DNA of 41,840 bases from Pseudomonas sp. Ga0074129 (GCA_001465025.1 LNDO01000040.1:1-41840), one strand, 5' to 3'. Positions 34,318-41,833 are shown, numbered from the stretch's first letter. Numbers and translations: made by a program. Notes: a model not told the origin generated them from the letters alone.

Positions 34318-35691
34318 TCAATCCTTCAAACGTATCCGGAAACAGGCCCCGCCCAGAGCAGAATCTTCGAGCAGCAACTCACCGCCATAGCTCTCAATAA
34401 TGTCTTTGACCACTGCCGTGCCGATACCCTGCCCCGGATGCTGAGCGTCCAGGCGCTCGCCACGGCGCAAGATGCGCTCTCGCTGATCAGCAGGAACACC
34501 AGGGCCATCGTCCTCAACCCGGATTTCTAGCACACGTCCCTGCCGTGTGACGCTCACCCGGATACGCCCCAGACACAGGCGATAACTGTTCTCCAGCAGG
34601 TTGCCAAGCAACTCCAGCAACGCGCCGCGCTCCATGGGCAGGTGTTGTTCAGCGGCAAAGTCGCGTTGCACGCTGACCTGCTTGTCGCGGTAAACCTTGT
34701 CCAGTGCAGCGCACAGCGTGTCGAGCAGCGGCCCCAGACGAACGCTATGGCGCACCAAGCCGCTTTTACGCAGGCTGGCGCGCTGCAATTGATAGCCGAT
34801 TTGCTGGCTCATCCGTTCAATTTGTTGCTGCAGCACCAGCGCCTGCTCGCGGTTATGCGGTTCGGTGGCAATCACTTCGGCCACGCTTTGCAACACGGCC
34901 AAAGGGGTTTTAAGGCTGTGCGCCAAGTCATCCAGCGAATGCCGGTAACGTTCGCGTTGCTGGCGTTCACTCTCCAACAGGCGATTGAGCGAGCCCGTCA
35001 GACGCAGCAACTCACGCGGGTGGTGCTCGCTGAGGCTGGCACGGGTGCCCGCCTCCACGGCGTCCAGTTCGACACTGACGCCACGCAGGCTACGAAAGCC
35101 CAGAGTCAAACCGAACCAGAGCAGCCCCAACAGCACCAGCAACGTCACGCCCAACCACAGGTAAAGTTGCTCGATAAACCCGGTGTACATGGCCTCATAG
35201 TCACTGGCGGGCTGCATGGTGACTACGCTGAATTCCACCTCCTGACCCTGCAGTTGCGTGCGTTCGAGGTCATAGATGAAAAATGCGTTGCCGGCATCAT
35301 CACGCCCTTGCTCAAAGACATGCCCCTGACCGTTGAACTGCGGGCGATACTCAACACTTTCATCCAGCGATGAACGCGATTGCCAAACCAGATTGCCCTC
35401 ACGGTCGTAGATAAAACCCAGCAGCTTGGCCTCAAGGGTGTTGAGTTTTTCGTCGGGGAGTTTTTCGGGCATCGATAAGCGCCCATCATCCAGACGCGCC
35501 ACCGAAATGAGTGCATTGGCTTCTGACGCCAGGCGCTTTTCAACGGACTGCTCAAGCGCAATTAAAAATGCGCCACGCACGGCCGCCAGCAACGCCAACA
35601 TAAACAACACCGCCAATACGGCGGTGAAGAACATCAGGCGCACGCGCAATGACGTGCTGCACCGCGCTCTTAACAGTGCGGGGCGGCTCAT
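34318..35691 (-). CDS. phoQ: sensor histidine kinase PhoQ
   Basis: 457-residue inner-membrane sensor kinase. A first membrane segment (VRLMFFTAVLAVLFMLALLAAV), a periplasmic domain of about 140 residues, a second segment (YLWLGVTLLVLLGLLWFGLTLGF) and a HAMP linker precede the kinase core. The core shows the H box DDLAHSLKTPLAVLQ, N box LGNLLENSYRLC, G1 EDDGPGVP and G2 GQGIGTAVV. In Pseudomonas PhoQ responds to low Mg2+ and controls PhoP, which activates LPS modification and polymyxin resistance genes. The start overlaps the phoP stop as ATGA, so the two are co-translated. Identity rests largely on the PhoP partner. Confidence 0.92.
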   Translation of the reverse strand: MSRPALLRARCSTSLRVRLMFFTAVLAVLFMLALLAAVRGAFLIALEQSVEKRLASEANALISVARLDDGRLSMPEKLPDEKLNTLEAKLLGFIYDREGNLVWQSRSSLDESVEYRPQFNGQGHVFEQGRDDAGNAFFIYDLERTQLQGQEVEFSVVTMQPASDYEAMYTGFIEQLYLWLGVTLLVLLGLLWFGLTLGFRSLRGVSVELDAVEAGTRASLSEHHPRELLRLTGSLNRLLESERQQRERYRHSLDDLAHSLKTPLAVLQSVAEVIATEPHNREQALVLQQQIERMSQQIGYQLQRASLRKSGLVRHSVRLGPLLDTLCAALDKVYRDKQVSVQRDFAAEQHLPMERGALLELLGNLLENSYRLCLGRIRVSVTRQGRVLEIRVEDDGPGVPADQRERILRRGERLDAQHPGQGIGTAVVKDIIESYGGELLLEDSALGGACFRIRLKD

Positions 35692-36365
35692 CGGCAGCGC
35701 TCAGTAAACAGATAACCCTGACCGCGCACGGTCTCAATGGGTTTGTAATCCAGTTGTGCCTCCAGCTTGCGCCGCAGGCGGCCAACCAACACTTCAATCA
35801 CGTTGGGATCGCGGTCTTCATCGTCTGGATAGAGTTGTTCGCTCAAGCGTTCCTTGGCCACAACCTGCTGCTGATGGCGCATCAGGTACTCCAAAATGCG
35901 GTACTCAAATGCCGTCAACGGCAACGGTTGACCGTCAACCGACGCATGCTTGCGATTCAAATCCAGCACCAACGCCCCCGCACTGATACTCGCTTGGGTA
36001 AAGCCGCAGGCGCGACGCAATAAAGCATTCAAGCGCGCCTCCAGCTCCTCGAACTGAAAGGGTTTGACCACATAATCATCCGCACCGGCCGCCAAGCCTT
36101 CGACCTTGTCTTGCCAGTTGCCACGCGCGGTGAGAATCAGAATGGGGAAGCGTTTATCCAGGCTGCGCAACTGACGAATCAGATCCAGGCCACTCATACC
36201 CGGCAGCCCCAGGTCAACCACGGCTAGGTCATGGTTGTATTCGGCGGCGCGGTACAAGGCCTCTTCCGCCGAAGCCACCGCATCCACCACATGGCCCTGC
36301 TCACTCAGCCGGCTTGAGAGGTGATGGCGCAGCAGCGCTTCATCTTCCACGACCAGCAATTTCAT
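35688..36365 (-). CDS. phoP: response regulator PhoP
   Basis: 225-residue OmpR-class response regulator, recognised as very similar over its whole length to P. aeruginosa PhoP. The receiver has Glu7/Asp8, phospho-acceptor Asp51 in AVVDLGLPGMSG, and Lys101 in VVKPFQFEELEARLNALLRR. The winged-helix domain has LTAFEYRILEYLMRH, YPDDEDRDPNVIEVLVGRLRRKLE and TVRGQGYLFTERCR. The start at MKLLVVEDEALLRHHL follows CAGGAG. It lies 90 bp after the small secreted protein gene, with a hairpin between them that may reduce read-through, and is probably autoregulated from the GTTCAG repeats upstream of that gene. Confidence 0.96.
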   Translation of the reverse strand: MKLLVVEDEALLRHHLSSRLSEQGHVVDAVASAEEALYRAAEYNHDLAVVDLGLPGMSGLDLIRQLRSLDKRFPILILTARGNWQDKVEGLAAGADDYVVKPFQFEELEARLNALLRRACGFTQASISAGALVLDLNRKHASVDGQPLPLTAFEYRILEYLMRHQQQVVAKERLSEQLYPDDEDRDPNVIEVLVGRLRRKLEAQLDYKPIETVRGQGYLFTERCR

Positions 36366-36384
36366 CAGCGCGCTCCTGTCATGC

Positions 36385-36406
36385 AAAAGCCGAGCGCAAG
36401 CCCGGC
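36385..36406 (-). terminator. possible attenuating terminator before phoP
   Basis: Reading the minus strand, GCCGGGC, loop TTGC, GCTCGGC (36406-36389, 7-bp stem with one G-T pair) is followed by TTTT (36388-36385). It sits between the PhoP-box gene and phoP, about 20 bases before the phoP start, and looks like a weak intrinsic terminator that would let the first gene be expressed more strongly than phoPQ. Confidence 0.45.
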
Positions 36407-36455
36407 CTGGTAATTTTTGAACATGCGCCGGGATGGATACCCCGCGCCGCGCCGG

Positions 36456-37010
36456 TTACGGTTGGTATTCCAGTGAGGAATGGTGGGCAACGATGCGCAA
36501 CTGACCAGCATCATCTTTGACGAACACCCAGGTCTTGTCCACGGAAGTCACTTTGCCGTCCTTTCCGGTGAAATGAACCTTGCCCATGGTGGTCGCGCTG
36601 TCACCCGCAATAAATACAGCTGCGTTATCGATCTTGCACTGGGTCCAGCCTTTGAGGGCAAAACCGCTGTCTTGCGGGTAAGCCGAGTCGCCGCCAACAA
36701 AGTAAGCCAAGGCGCCGTCACGGGTGGTGCGGAAAGTTTGCGGATTGACTGTCAGCGTAGGTTTGAACAGCACTGCGCCCATTTGATAACCGTATGCGGC
36801 ATCAAGCACCTGCCCGGCCAGCACTTTGGCGGCGGCCTGCCCTTCCTTCTCATGGGTGCTGCTGATGTTGACCAGCGCACTGCACCAGCCTTGTTGGGCA
36901 CTCAGTACTTCTTGCTCAGCGATACCCTGATTTACGACAACACTGCTAGCCAAGGCTTGGTTGGCCGCCAGGGTGAAGGCACACAGACCGATGTAGTGGA
37001 TCGCTTTCAT
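36456..37010 (-). CDS. small secreted SnoaL/NTF2-like protein in the oprH position of the phoPQ operon
   Basis: 184-residue exported protein with signal peptide MKAIHYIGLCAFTLAANQALA. The mature part resembles a group of Pseudomonas proteins with an NTF2/SnoaL-like fold, often labelled 'phosphoribosyl-AMP cyclohydrolase' in databases (a label not supported by any HisI motif here). Recognisable stretches are QGWCSALVNISSTHEKEG, AAYGYQMGAVLFKPTLTV, TRDGALAYFVGGDSAYPQD, GKVTSVDKTWVFVKDD and the C-terminal HHSSLEYQP. Two cysteines (in GWCS and TQCK) could form a disulfide. It is preceded by four GTTCAG repeats and followed by phoPQ. Function unknown; a periplasmic role under PhoP control is inferred. 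Confidence 0.85.
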   Translation of the reverse strand: MKAIHYIGLCAFTLAANQALASSVVVNQGIAEQEVLSAQQGWCSALVNISSTHEKEGQAAAKVLAGQVLDAAYGYQMGAVLFKPTLTVNPQTFRTTRDGALAYFVGGDSAYPQDSGFALKGWTQCKIDNAAVFIAGDSATTMGKVHFTGKDGKVTSVDKTWVFVKDDAGQLRIVAHHSSLEYQP

Positions 37011-37062
37011 GTTGGCACTCTCATGTATGGGTTGATGTGGAACCCATATTGCCTAGCCCAAG

Positions 37063-37101
37063 CTGAACGGCCACTGAACCATTACTGAACCAATGCTGAA
37101 C
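37063..37101 (-). promoter_or_regulatory. four GTTCAG direct repeats in 11-bp register, probable PhoP box
   Basis: CTGAAC on the plus strand (GTTCAG on the minus strand) occurs at 37063-37068, 37074-37079, 37085-37090 and 37096-37101, each exactly 11 bp from the next. This is the layout of OmpR-class operators and close to the PhoP box of enteric bacteria, (T/G)GTTTA-N5-(T/G)GTTTA, with GGTTCAG as the unit in three of the four copies. The last repeat lies about 12 bp before an AT-rich AATATG that could serve as the -10 element, and 52 bp before the first codon. Four half-sites could hold two PhoP dimers and give strong autoregulation of the operon. Confidence 0.8.
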
Positions 37102-37278
37102 CAATCACCGGTTTACCCTCGCGACTGGACAACAACCATGAGCAAACGCCAACTGAATAGATGAGCGAGCCATTTAAAGACATCGCGCGAGCCAGCGCCT
37201 CCCGCAACGCAGCCGAGCGCTAACTCGCGGAAAATAGGCTCAAAATCTCAGGTTTCGGTTAAGTGAAAAATACCGAGC
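37102..37278. other. intergenic sequence upstream of the PhoP-type operator, no gene seen
   Basis: This stretch and the next 226 bases form a gene-free region of 494 bp between the phoPQ operon and pcpS. I see no ORF with family resemblance, no tRNA and no REP palindrome here. Confidence 0.5.
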
Positions 37279-37309
37279 AAAAAAAACGGGAGCCCAAACG
37301 GGCTCCCGT
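37279..37309 (-). terminator. strong orphan intrinsic terminator on the minus strand
   Basis: A perfect 10-bp stem (ACGGGAGCCC at 37286-37295, GGGCTCCCGT at 37300-37309) with a four-base loop is followed on the minus strand by eight T residues (37286-37279). The plus-strand side has no T run. No minus-strand gene lies upstream of it, because pcpS points the other way; it therefore probably ends an unannotated transcript (see findings). A second hairpin (AAATGCA 37330-37336, TGCATTT 37348-37354) sits just before it. Confidence 0.75.
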
Positions 37310-37329
37310 ACTCATTCTCTGAGAAATAC

Positions 37330-37415
37330 AAATGCAGACCTCACGCATGCATTTGCTACAACCTCACCTGCGCCTCCTTGAGACGCGGCACCAGTGTCAC
37401 AAAAAAGCACCCGCC
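37330..37415 (-). ncRNA. candidate small RNA body upstream of the orphan terminator
   Basis: Reading the minus strand toward the terminator at 37309-37279 there is a hairpin (AAATGCA/TGCATTT, 11-base loop), and no ORF longer than a few codons. Further upstream a T6 run (37406-37401) follows a GC-rich segment that can pair imperfectly with 37459-37468, which could mark the end of another short RNA. No known Pseudomonas small RNA was recognised and the 5' end is unknown. Confidence 0.35.
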
Positions 37416-37504
37416 ACTTCGTTTAGCTTTGTTGCTGCTTTGCAATGTTTTGTTAACGGGCGGGCTGCTGGCCGTTATCAAGCACACGCGGCAGAATGGC
37501 GCTT

Positions 37505-38230
37505 ATGAATAGCGACTTCCTTGCGCCGTGCTGCACCCCACTGGTGCTGCACTGGCCACTGCCTCACCCTCAGCCTAGCTTGCGACTGGTCAGCACACGG
37601 TTTGACCCGGCACTGCTGCATGCCGAAGATTTTCACCGCTGCGCGCTAGAGCCCGTGCGCGGCGTGGCCAAACGCCAAGCCGAATACCTTGCCGGACGCC
37701 TCTGCGCACGCCAAGCTCTGGCGCAGCTTAGCGGCATACAGGCCACGCCAACCCGCGGCGCAGATGGCGCACCGCACTGGCCCGACGGCACACTGGGTTC
37801 CATCACCCACAGCCATGGCTGGGCGGCAGCGGTAGTGGGTGAAACCTCACAATGGCTAGGGCTGGGGTTGGATGTAGAACAGATCATGCCGACCGAGCGT
37901 GCCGAACGCCTGGCGGGGGAAATTCTTACGCCCGCCGAGCGCGTGCGCCTCGATGCACTGCCGCCCGAACAGCATGCCGAGCGCATCAGCCTGACCTTCT
38001 CGCTCAAAGAAAGCCTGTTCAAGGCGCTCTACCCGCTCGTGTTGCGCCGTTTCTACTTTCAGGACGCCGAACTGCTCAGCGTCGATGCTGACAACAAAGC
38101 CCGCATGCGCCTGCTGATTGACCTGCACGCAGACTGGCCCGCCGGCAGCGAGCTGGAAGGTCAATTCGCCAAATTTGACGGTTATCTGCTGAGTCTGATC
38201 AGCATCGCCGCCGCGACCGCTCGCCGTTAA
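37505..38230 (+). CDS. pcpS: 4'-phosphopantetheinyl transferase (PcpS/EntD-type)
   Basis: 241-residue enzyme that transfers the phosphopantetheine arm of coenzyme A to carrier proteins. In Pseudomonas one such enzyme serves both fatty-acid ACP and siderophore synthetases. Key motifs are LGLGLDVEQIM (metal-binding G-x-D-x-E) and LTFSLKESLFKALYPLV (FS-KES---K), with ITHSHGWAAAVV before them, as in the EntD/Sfp class. The start is uncertain: ATG at 37496 or 37505 in the same frame, with weak Shine-Dalgarno. I prefer the second by family length. Confidence 0.92.
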   Translation: MNSDFLAPCCTPLVLHWPLPHPQPSLRLVSTRFDPALLHAEDFHRCALEPVRGVAKRQAEYLAGRLCARQALAQLSGIQATPTRGADGAPHWPDGTLGSITHSHGWAAAVVGETSQWLGLGLDVEQIMPTERAERLAGEILTPAERVRLDALPPEQHAERISLTFSLKESLFKALYPLVLRRFYFQDAELLSVDADNKARMRLLIDLHADWPAGSELEGQFAKFDGYLLSLISIAAATARR

Positions 38231-38290
38231 AGCGCCTCCCGCATTATAAAGCTGCCGCCTGATCTGGCCGCCTAAGGTAAAACCGTGGGA

Positions 38291-38308
38291 GGGGCTTCAG
38301 CCGCAACA
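38291..38308 (+). repeat. REP-like fragment
   Basis: The segment GTGGGAGGGGCTTCAGCC resembles one arm of a common Pseudomonas extragenic repeat. The partner arm is degraded (GCCGCAAC follows), so this is a remnant or single element in the 180-bp gap between pcpS and apeB. Confidence 0.45.
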
Positions 38309-38410
38309 AACACCTGCCGCCCATGCGATTGGACTAACAAGCAGCGTTGCGGCGCAACAGCGCCTTTAGCAAATCCGCTAAACTTGGCCGATTGCCGTCT
38401 GGAGTGCTCT

Positions 38411-39700
38411 ATGCGCGAAGATTTGAATCAAGGCCTGATCGATTTCCTCAAGGCCTCGCCCACCCCGTTCCACGCCACCGCCAGCCTGGCCCTGCGCCTT
38501 GAAGCGGCCGGTTTTCAACAGCTTGATGAGCGTGCCAGTTGGCACACCGAAGCCGGTGGGCGCTATTACGTGACGCGCAACGATTCTTCGATCATTGCCT
38601 TCAAACTCGGCAAACGCTCGCCACTCGAGGGCGGCATCCGCCTGGTGGGCGCGCACACCGACAGCCCGTGCCTACGCGTTAAGCCGCAACCCGAACTGCA
38701 ACGCCAGGGGTTCTTCCAGCTCGGCGTTGAGGTGTACGGCGGTGCATTGCTCGCACCTTGGTTCGATCGTGATTTGTCGCTGGCCGGCCGCGTCACCTAT
38801 CGCCGCGACGGCAAGGTAGAAAGCCAACTGGTTGATTTCCAGTACCCGATTGCGGTGATCCCCAACTTGGCTATCCACCTCAACCGTGAAGCCAACCAAG
38901 GCTGGGCCATTAACCAGCAGATCGAGCTGCCACCGATCCTCGCACAGGTATCGGGTGATGAACCGGCCGATTTTCGCGCCCTGCTCACCGATCAACTGGC
39001 TCGCGAGCATGACTTCAGTGCAGACGCCGTGCTGGATTTTGAACTGAGCTTTTACGACACACAAAGCGCAGCGGTGATTGGCCTCAATGGCGACTTTATT
39101 GCCGGCGCACGCTTGGACAACCTGCTGTCGTGCTACGCCGGGCTGCAAGCGCTGCTGGCGGCACCCGATGAGGAAAGCTGCGTGCTGGTGTGTACCGACC
39201 ACGAGGAAGTCGGCTCCTGCTCAGCCTGCGGTGCCGATGGCCCAATGCTCGAACAGGTGCTGCGCCGTGTGCTTCCGGATGACGATGCCTTTGTGCGGAT
39301 TATTCAGCGCTCGCTGCTGGTGTCGGCGGATAACGCCCACGGCATGCATCCCAACTACCCCGACAAGCATGATCAAAACCACGGGCCCAAACTCAACGCT
39401 GGCCCGGTGATCAAGATCAACAGTAACCAGCGCTACGCCACCACCAGCGAAACAGCGGGCTTCTTCCGCCATCTGTGCTTGGAAAACGAAGTGCCGGTGC
39501 AAAGCTTCGTCACCCGCAGTGACATGGGTTGTGGCTCGACCATTGGCCCGATCACCGCCAGCCAGTTGGGCGTGCGCACCGTCGACATCGGCCTGCCAAC
39601 CTTCGCCATGCACTCAATCCGCGAACTGGCCGGCAGCCATGACTTGGCGCATCTGGTGAAAGTGCTGACGGCGTTTTACGCCAGTGCCGAACTGCCGTGA
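38411..39700 (+). CDS. apeB: M18-family aspartyl/cysteinyl aminopeptidase ApeB
   Basis: 429-residue cytoplasmic zinc aminopeptidase of family M18. Ligands and catalytic residues appear in order: His in [13 protein letters not shown], Asp in [12 protein letters not shown], Glu pair in CTDHEEVGS, and His in FAMHSIRE near the C terminus. [15 protein letters not shown] is another family signature. M18 enzymes release N-terminal acidic or neutral residues. The start at [22 protein letters not shown] (38411) is family-typical; the frame is open 126 bases further up without similarity. Extragenic palindromes follow the gene. Confidence 0.95.
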   Translation: MREDLNQGLIDFLKASPTPFHATASLALRLEAAGFQQLDERASWHTEAGGRYYVTRNDSSIIAFKLGKRSPLEGGIRLVGAHTDSPCLRVKPQPELQRQGFFQLGVEVYGGALLAPWFDRDLSLAGRVTYRRDGKVESQLVDFQYPIAVIPNLAIHLNREANQGWAINQQIELPPILAQVSGDEPADFRALLTDQLAREHDFSADAVLDFELSFYDTQSAAVIGLNGDFIAGARLDNLLSCYAGLQALLAAPDEESCVLVCTDHEEVGSCSACGADGPMLEQVLRRVLPDDDAFVRIIQRSLLVSADNAHGMHPNYPDKHDQNHGPKLNAGPVIKINSNQRYATTSETAGFFRHLCLENEVPVQSFVTRSDMGCGSTIGPITASQLGVRTVDIGLPTFAMHSIRELAGSHDLAHLVKVLTAFYASAELP

Positions 39701-39729
39701 TCCGTGGCAGCGCTACAAAAGCGTGATGC

Positions 39730-39796
39730 GTAGCCCGGATGCAATCCGGGAAGTTCTTACGCAGTCTAAACCACTCCCGGATTTTATCCGGGCTAC
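39730..39796. repeat. paired extragenic palindromes (REP-like, GTAGCCCGGAT type)
   Basis: Two hairpin units, CCCGGAT-GCA-ATCCGGG (39734-39750) and CCCGGAT-TTT-ATCCGGG (39776-39792), lie in opposite orientation. The outer arms GTAGCCCGGAT (39730-39740) and ATCCGGGCTAC (39786-39796) are perfectly complementary. This is a common Pseudomonas extragenic repeat, probably of REP/RAYT origin. It lies between convergent genes. Confidence 0.85.
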
Positions 39797-39835
39797 GGGC
39801 TGAAGCCTTTTATCTTCAAGCTCGCGACATCGCAG

Positions 39836-39859
39836 GGTGGATGAAAAGCACCATCCACC
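39836..39859. repeat. GGTGGATG/CATCCACC extragenic palindrome
   Basis: An 8-bp inverted repeat (39836-39843 and 39852-39859) with an eight-base loop stands just before the stop codon of the GntR gene. Similar GGTGGAT palindromes recur between genes in several Pseudomonas species. It may also help end the GntR transcript, though a T run is lacking. Confidence 0.6.
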
Positions 39860-39873
39860 TTACCTAATGACCG

Positions 39874-40590
39874 TCACTCCGGTACTTCGACGCTCACATG
39901 CAGGGCGTCGTGGCGCCAAAACTCCAGGTCACAATCAATCAGCCGGCCATGCTGGTCGCGGTTGATGCGCACAATGCGCAGCGCCGGGCTGCCCACCGCT
40001 ACTTTCAATGCTGACGCCGCTTCGCTATGCAACGCCGTGGGTACCATGTCGAACCGCACGCGGCCGTAATGAATGCCGTATTCGCTGCCGTACAGTTCGG
40101 TCAGCGAACGCGTCAGGTCAAAATCCAGAATGCCGGCGAAGTAATTCGGGTTGAGGTAGTGCTCGACATACAGCACCAGCCGCCCATCGATACGCCGCGC
40201 ACGGCGAATCTGGTACACGCTGGATAACGCCGGCAACGCCAGCAGTTGGCAAATCTCGGCACTGGCCGGGATCAGTTTGGCGCTCAAAACCTCAGTGGCC
40301 GGGACACGGCCCTGCTCGCCGACCATGGCATGAAAGTGGCTGCGCACCAGCGGGTTGTAGGCTACGCGCGGCGGTGAAACAAACCAGCCGCGGCGCTCTT
40401 CACGGTAGATCAACCCTTGTGCTTCCAGCTGGCTGAGGGCCTCACGCAGGGTTATGCGCGTGGTATCAAACACCTCGCTGAGCTTGCGCTCGGCCGGCAG
40501 CTGACTCCCCGACGGCAGCAGGCCGTGTTCGATCTGCTCTTCCAATGCCCGGCATATCGCAGTCACTGCCCGTGGCGCTTCATCGCGCAT
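39874..40590 (-). CDS. GntR-family regulator with UTRA effector domain
   Basis: 238-residue HutC-type GntR regulator. The N-terminal winged helix has LPAERKLSEVFDTTRITLREALSQLEAQGLIYREERRGWFVSPPR. The UTRA effector domain (about 95-235) has VYQIRRARRIDGRLVLYVEHYLNP and ALRIVRINRDQHGRLIDCDLEFWRHDALHV. The start ATG at 40590 follows GGGAGG; a TTG one codon earlier is unlikely. It is divergent from the solute-binding protein gene, with CTAG-centred palindromes near both promoters, so it most likely represses both. The same order apeB-GntR-binding protein occurs, as I recall, in P. aeruginosa. Confidence 0.94.
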   Translation of the reverse strand: MRDEAPRAVTAICRALEEQIEHGLLPSGSQLPAERKLSEVFDTTRITLREALSQLEAQGLIYREERRGWFVSPPRVAYNPLVRSHFHAMVGEQGRVPATEVLSAKLIPASAEICQLLALPALSSVYQIRRARRIDGRLVLYVEHYLNPNYFAGILDFDLTRSLTELYGSEYGIHYGRVRFDMVPTALHSEAASALKVAVGSPALRIVRINRDQHGRLIDCDLEFWRHDALHVSVEVPE

Positions 40591-40605
40591 CAAGACCTCC
40601 CACTT

Positions 40606-40617
40606 TGGACTAGTCCA
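40606..40617. promoter_or_regulatory. candidate GntR operator near the GntR promoter
   Basis: TGGACTAGTCCA is a perfect 12-bp palindrome centred on CTAG, 15 bp upstream of the GntR start codon. HutC/PhnF-type regulators bind TGGT-TA-ACCA-like palindromes of this size, so autoregulation is likely. Confidence 0.6.
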
Positions 40618-40879
40618 GCCCTATTTCAGGGCAAATTCTTGTGTATGCCACTCTAAAAAATCATGTTTCAAGTTTAAGCAGTCTTGATGACTGCGCCATG
40701 ACAACTTTCTTACTGAAGCAGCAATATCTGATAAACCATGGCTTGTACGTGCTTTACATGGGCTGTTATCCATGGTCTACGCTAGTCGAGCGCCAATGTG
40801 TGCAGGCGGGATCAGCGCAATAAATACACCGCATACATAAAACTGTCATTTAACAGGCCTAAATTGGCCTGGGTCTTGC

Positions 40880-40891
40880 TGATCTAGACCA
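40880..40891. promoter_or_regulatory. candidate GntR operator near the binding-protein promoter
   Basis: TGATCTAGACCA is a near-perfect 12-bp palindrome centred on CTAG (one mismatch from TGGTCTAGACCA) 36 bp before the start of the solute-binding protein gene. It matches the site near the GntR start in 9 of 12 positions, supporting control of both divergent genes by the GntR/UTRA protein. Confidence 0.6.
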
Positions 40892-40927
40892 GACAATCAC
40901 CGCACCTAACTCGCAAGGGAGTTTCCA

Positions 40928-41833
40928 ATGAAACAACTGCTGCTGGCTTCACTGATAGGTTCTGCCATCGCCATGGCCACTTCCGCCACGGCTGCCGAGA
41001 CCGATTTGCAAGCCTTGGAAAAAGCTGCGCGCGCTGAAGGCGCGGTGTACAGCGTGGGCATGCCCGATAGCTGGGCCAACTGGAAAGACACTTGGGCCGA
41101 CCTGAACAAACTCTACGGCCTCAAGCACCAAGACACCGACATGAGCTCGGCGCAGGAAATCGCCAAGTTCGCCGCTGAAAAAGAAAATGCCACCGCCGAC
41201 ATCGGTGACGTGGGCGCGGCGTTTGGCCCCATCGCCGTGCAGCAAGGTGTTACCCAGCCCTACAAACCCAGCACTTGGGCACAAATCCCGGATTGGGCTA
41301 AAGATGCCGACGGCCACTGGATGCTTGCCTACACCGGCTCCATTGCCTTTATCGTCAACAAGCAACTGGTTAAGGACATTCCGCGCTCCTGGGCTGACCT
41401 GAAAACCGGCACTTACAAAGTGTCTGCCGGTGACGTCAGCACCGCTGCACAAGCGGTAAACGGCGTGCTGGCGGCCGCCATCGCCATGGGCGGCGACGAG
41501 ACCAATGTGAAACCAGCCCTTGAGTTTTATGGCGAGCTGGCCAAACAAGGCCGTCTGTCGCTGGCCAACCCAACCATCCAAACCCTGGAAAAAGGCGAAG
41601 TGGAAGTGGGCGTGGTGTGGGACTTCAACGGCCTTTCCTACCGCGACCAGATCGACCCGGAGCGCTTCGAAGTGCTGATCCCGTCTGACGGTTCGGTGAT
41701 TTCCGGCTACAGCACCATCATCAACAAATGGGCGAAAAACCCTAAGGAAACTCTGAAGAAGACTTCCAGATTTTGGCAAAATACCCGGATTCCACCCGCT
41801 GAGTTTCCCCATGAAGCAGATGACCTTCGCTGA
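40928..41833 (+). CDS. periplasmic ABC-transporter substrate-binding protein, 3' end interrupted by an IS5-type element
   Basis: Solute-binding protein with signal peptide MKQLLLASLIGSAIAMATSATA. Mature motifs fit the PotD/AfuA-type family: EGAVYSVGMPDSWANWKDTW, AQEIAKFAAEKENATADIGD, YTGSIAFIVNKQLVKDIPRSW, EKGEVEVGVVWDFNGL and PSDGSVISGYSTIINKWAKNP. The ligand is unknown (iron, phosphonate or polyamine-like substrates occur in the family). About 272 native codons remain, up to 41745; from there the frame runs into the IS end and stops at 41833. About 60-70 C-terminal residues are missing, so the product is probably non-functional. AAGGGAG precedes the start. Confidence 0.85.
   Translation: MKQLLLASLIGSAIAMATSATAAETDLQALEKAARAEGAVYSVGMPDSWANWKDTWADLNKLYGLKHQDTDMSSAQEIAKFAAEKENATADIGDVGAAFGPIAVQQGVTQPYKPSTWAQIPDWAKDADGHWMLAYTGSIAFIVNKQLVKDIPRSWADLKTGTYKVSAGDVSTAAQAVNGVLAAAIAMGGDETNVKPALEFYGELAKQGRLSLANPTIQTLEKGEVEVGVVWDFNGLSYRDQIDPERFEVLIPSDGSVISGYSTIINKWAKNPKETLKKTSRFWQNTRIPPAEFPHEADDLR

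Larger units (their letters stand above)
40591..40927. other. 337-bp divergent promoter region between the GntR gene and the binding-protein gene
   Basis: No credible gene is present. The two ends carry operator-like palindromes listed separately. In the middle there are two CCATGG motifs and an AT-rich stretch but nothing I can name. Confidence 0.5.

Noticed and set aside
34642-35373. 243-residue plus-strand frame opposite phoQ
   Set aside because: Antisense to a well-defined histidine kinase; no motif.
40641-40823. 60-residue frame in the GntR/binding-protein intergenic region
   Set aside because: No Shine-Dalgarno, atypical composition and it lies in a divergent promoter region.
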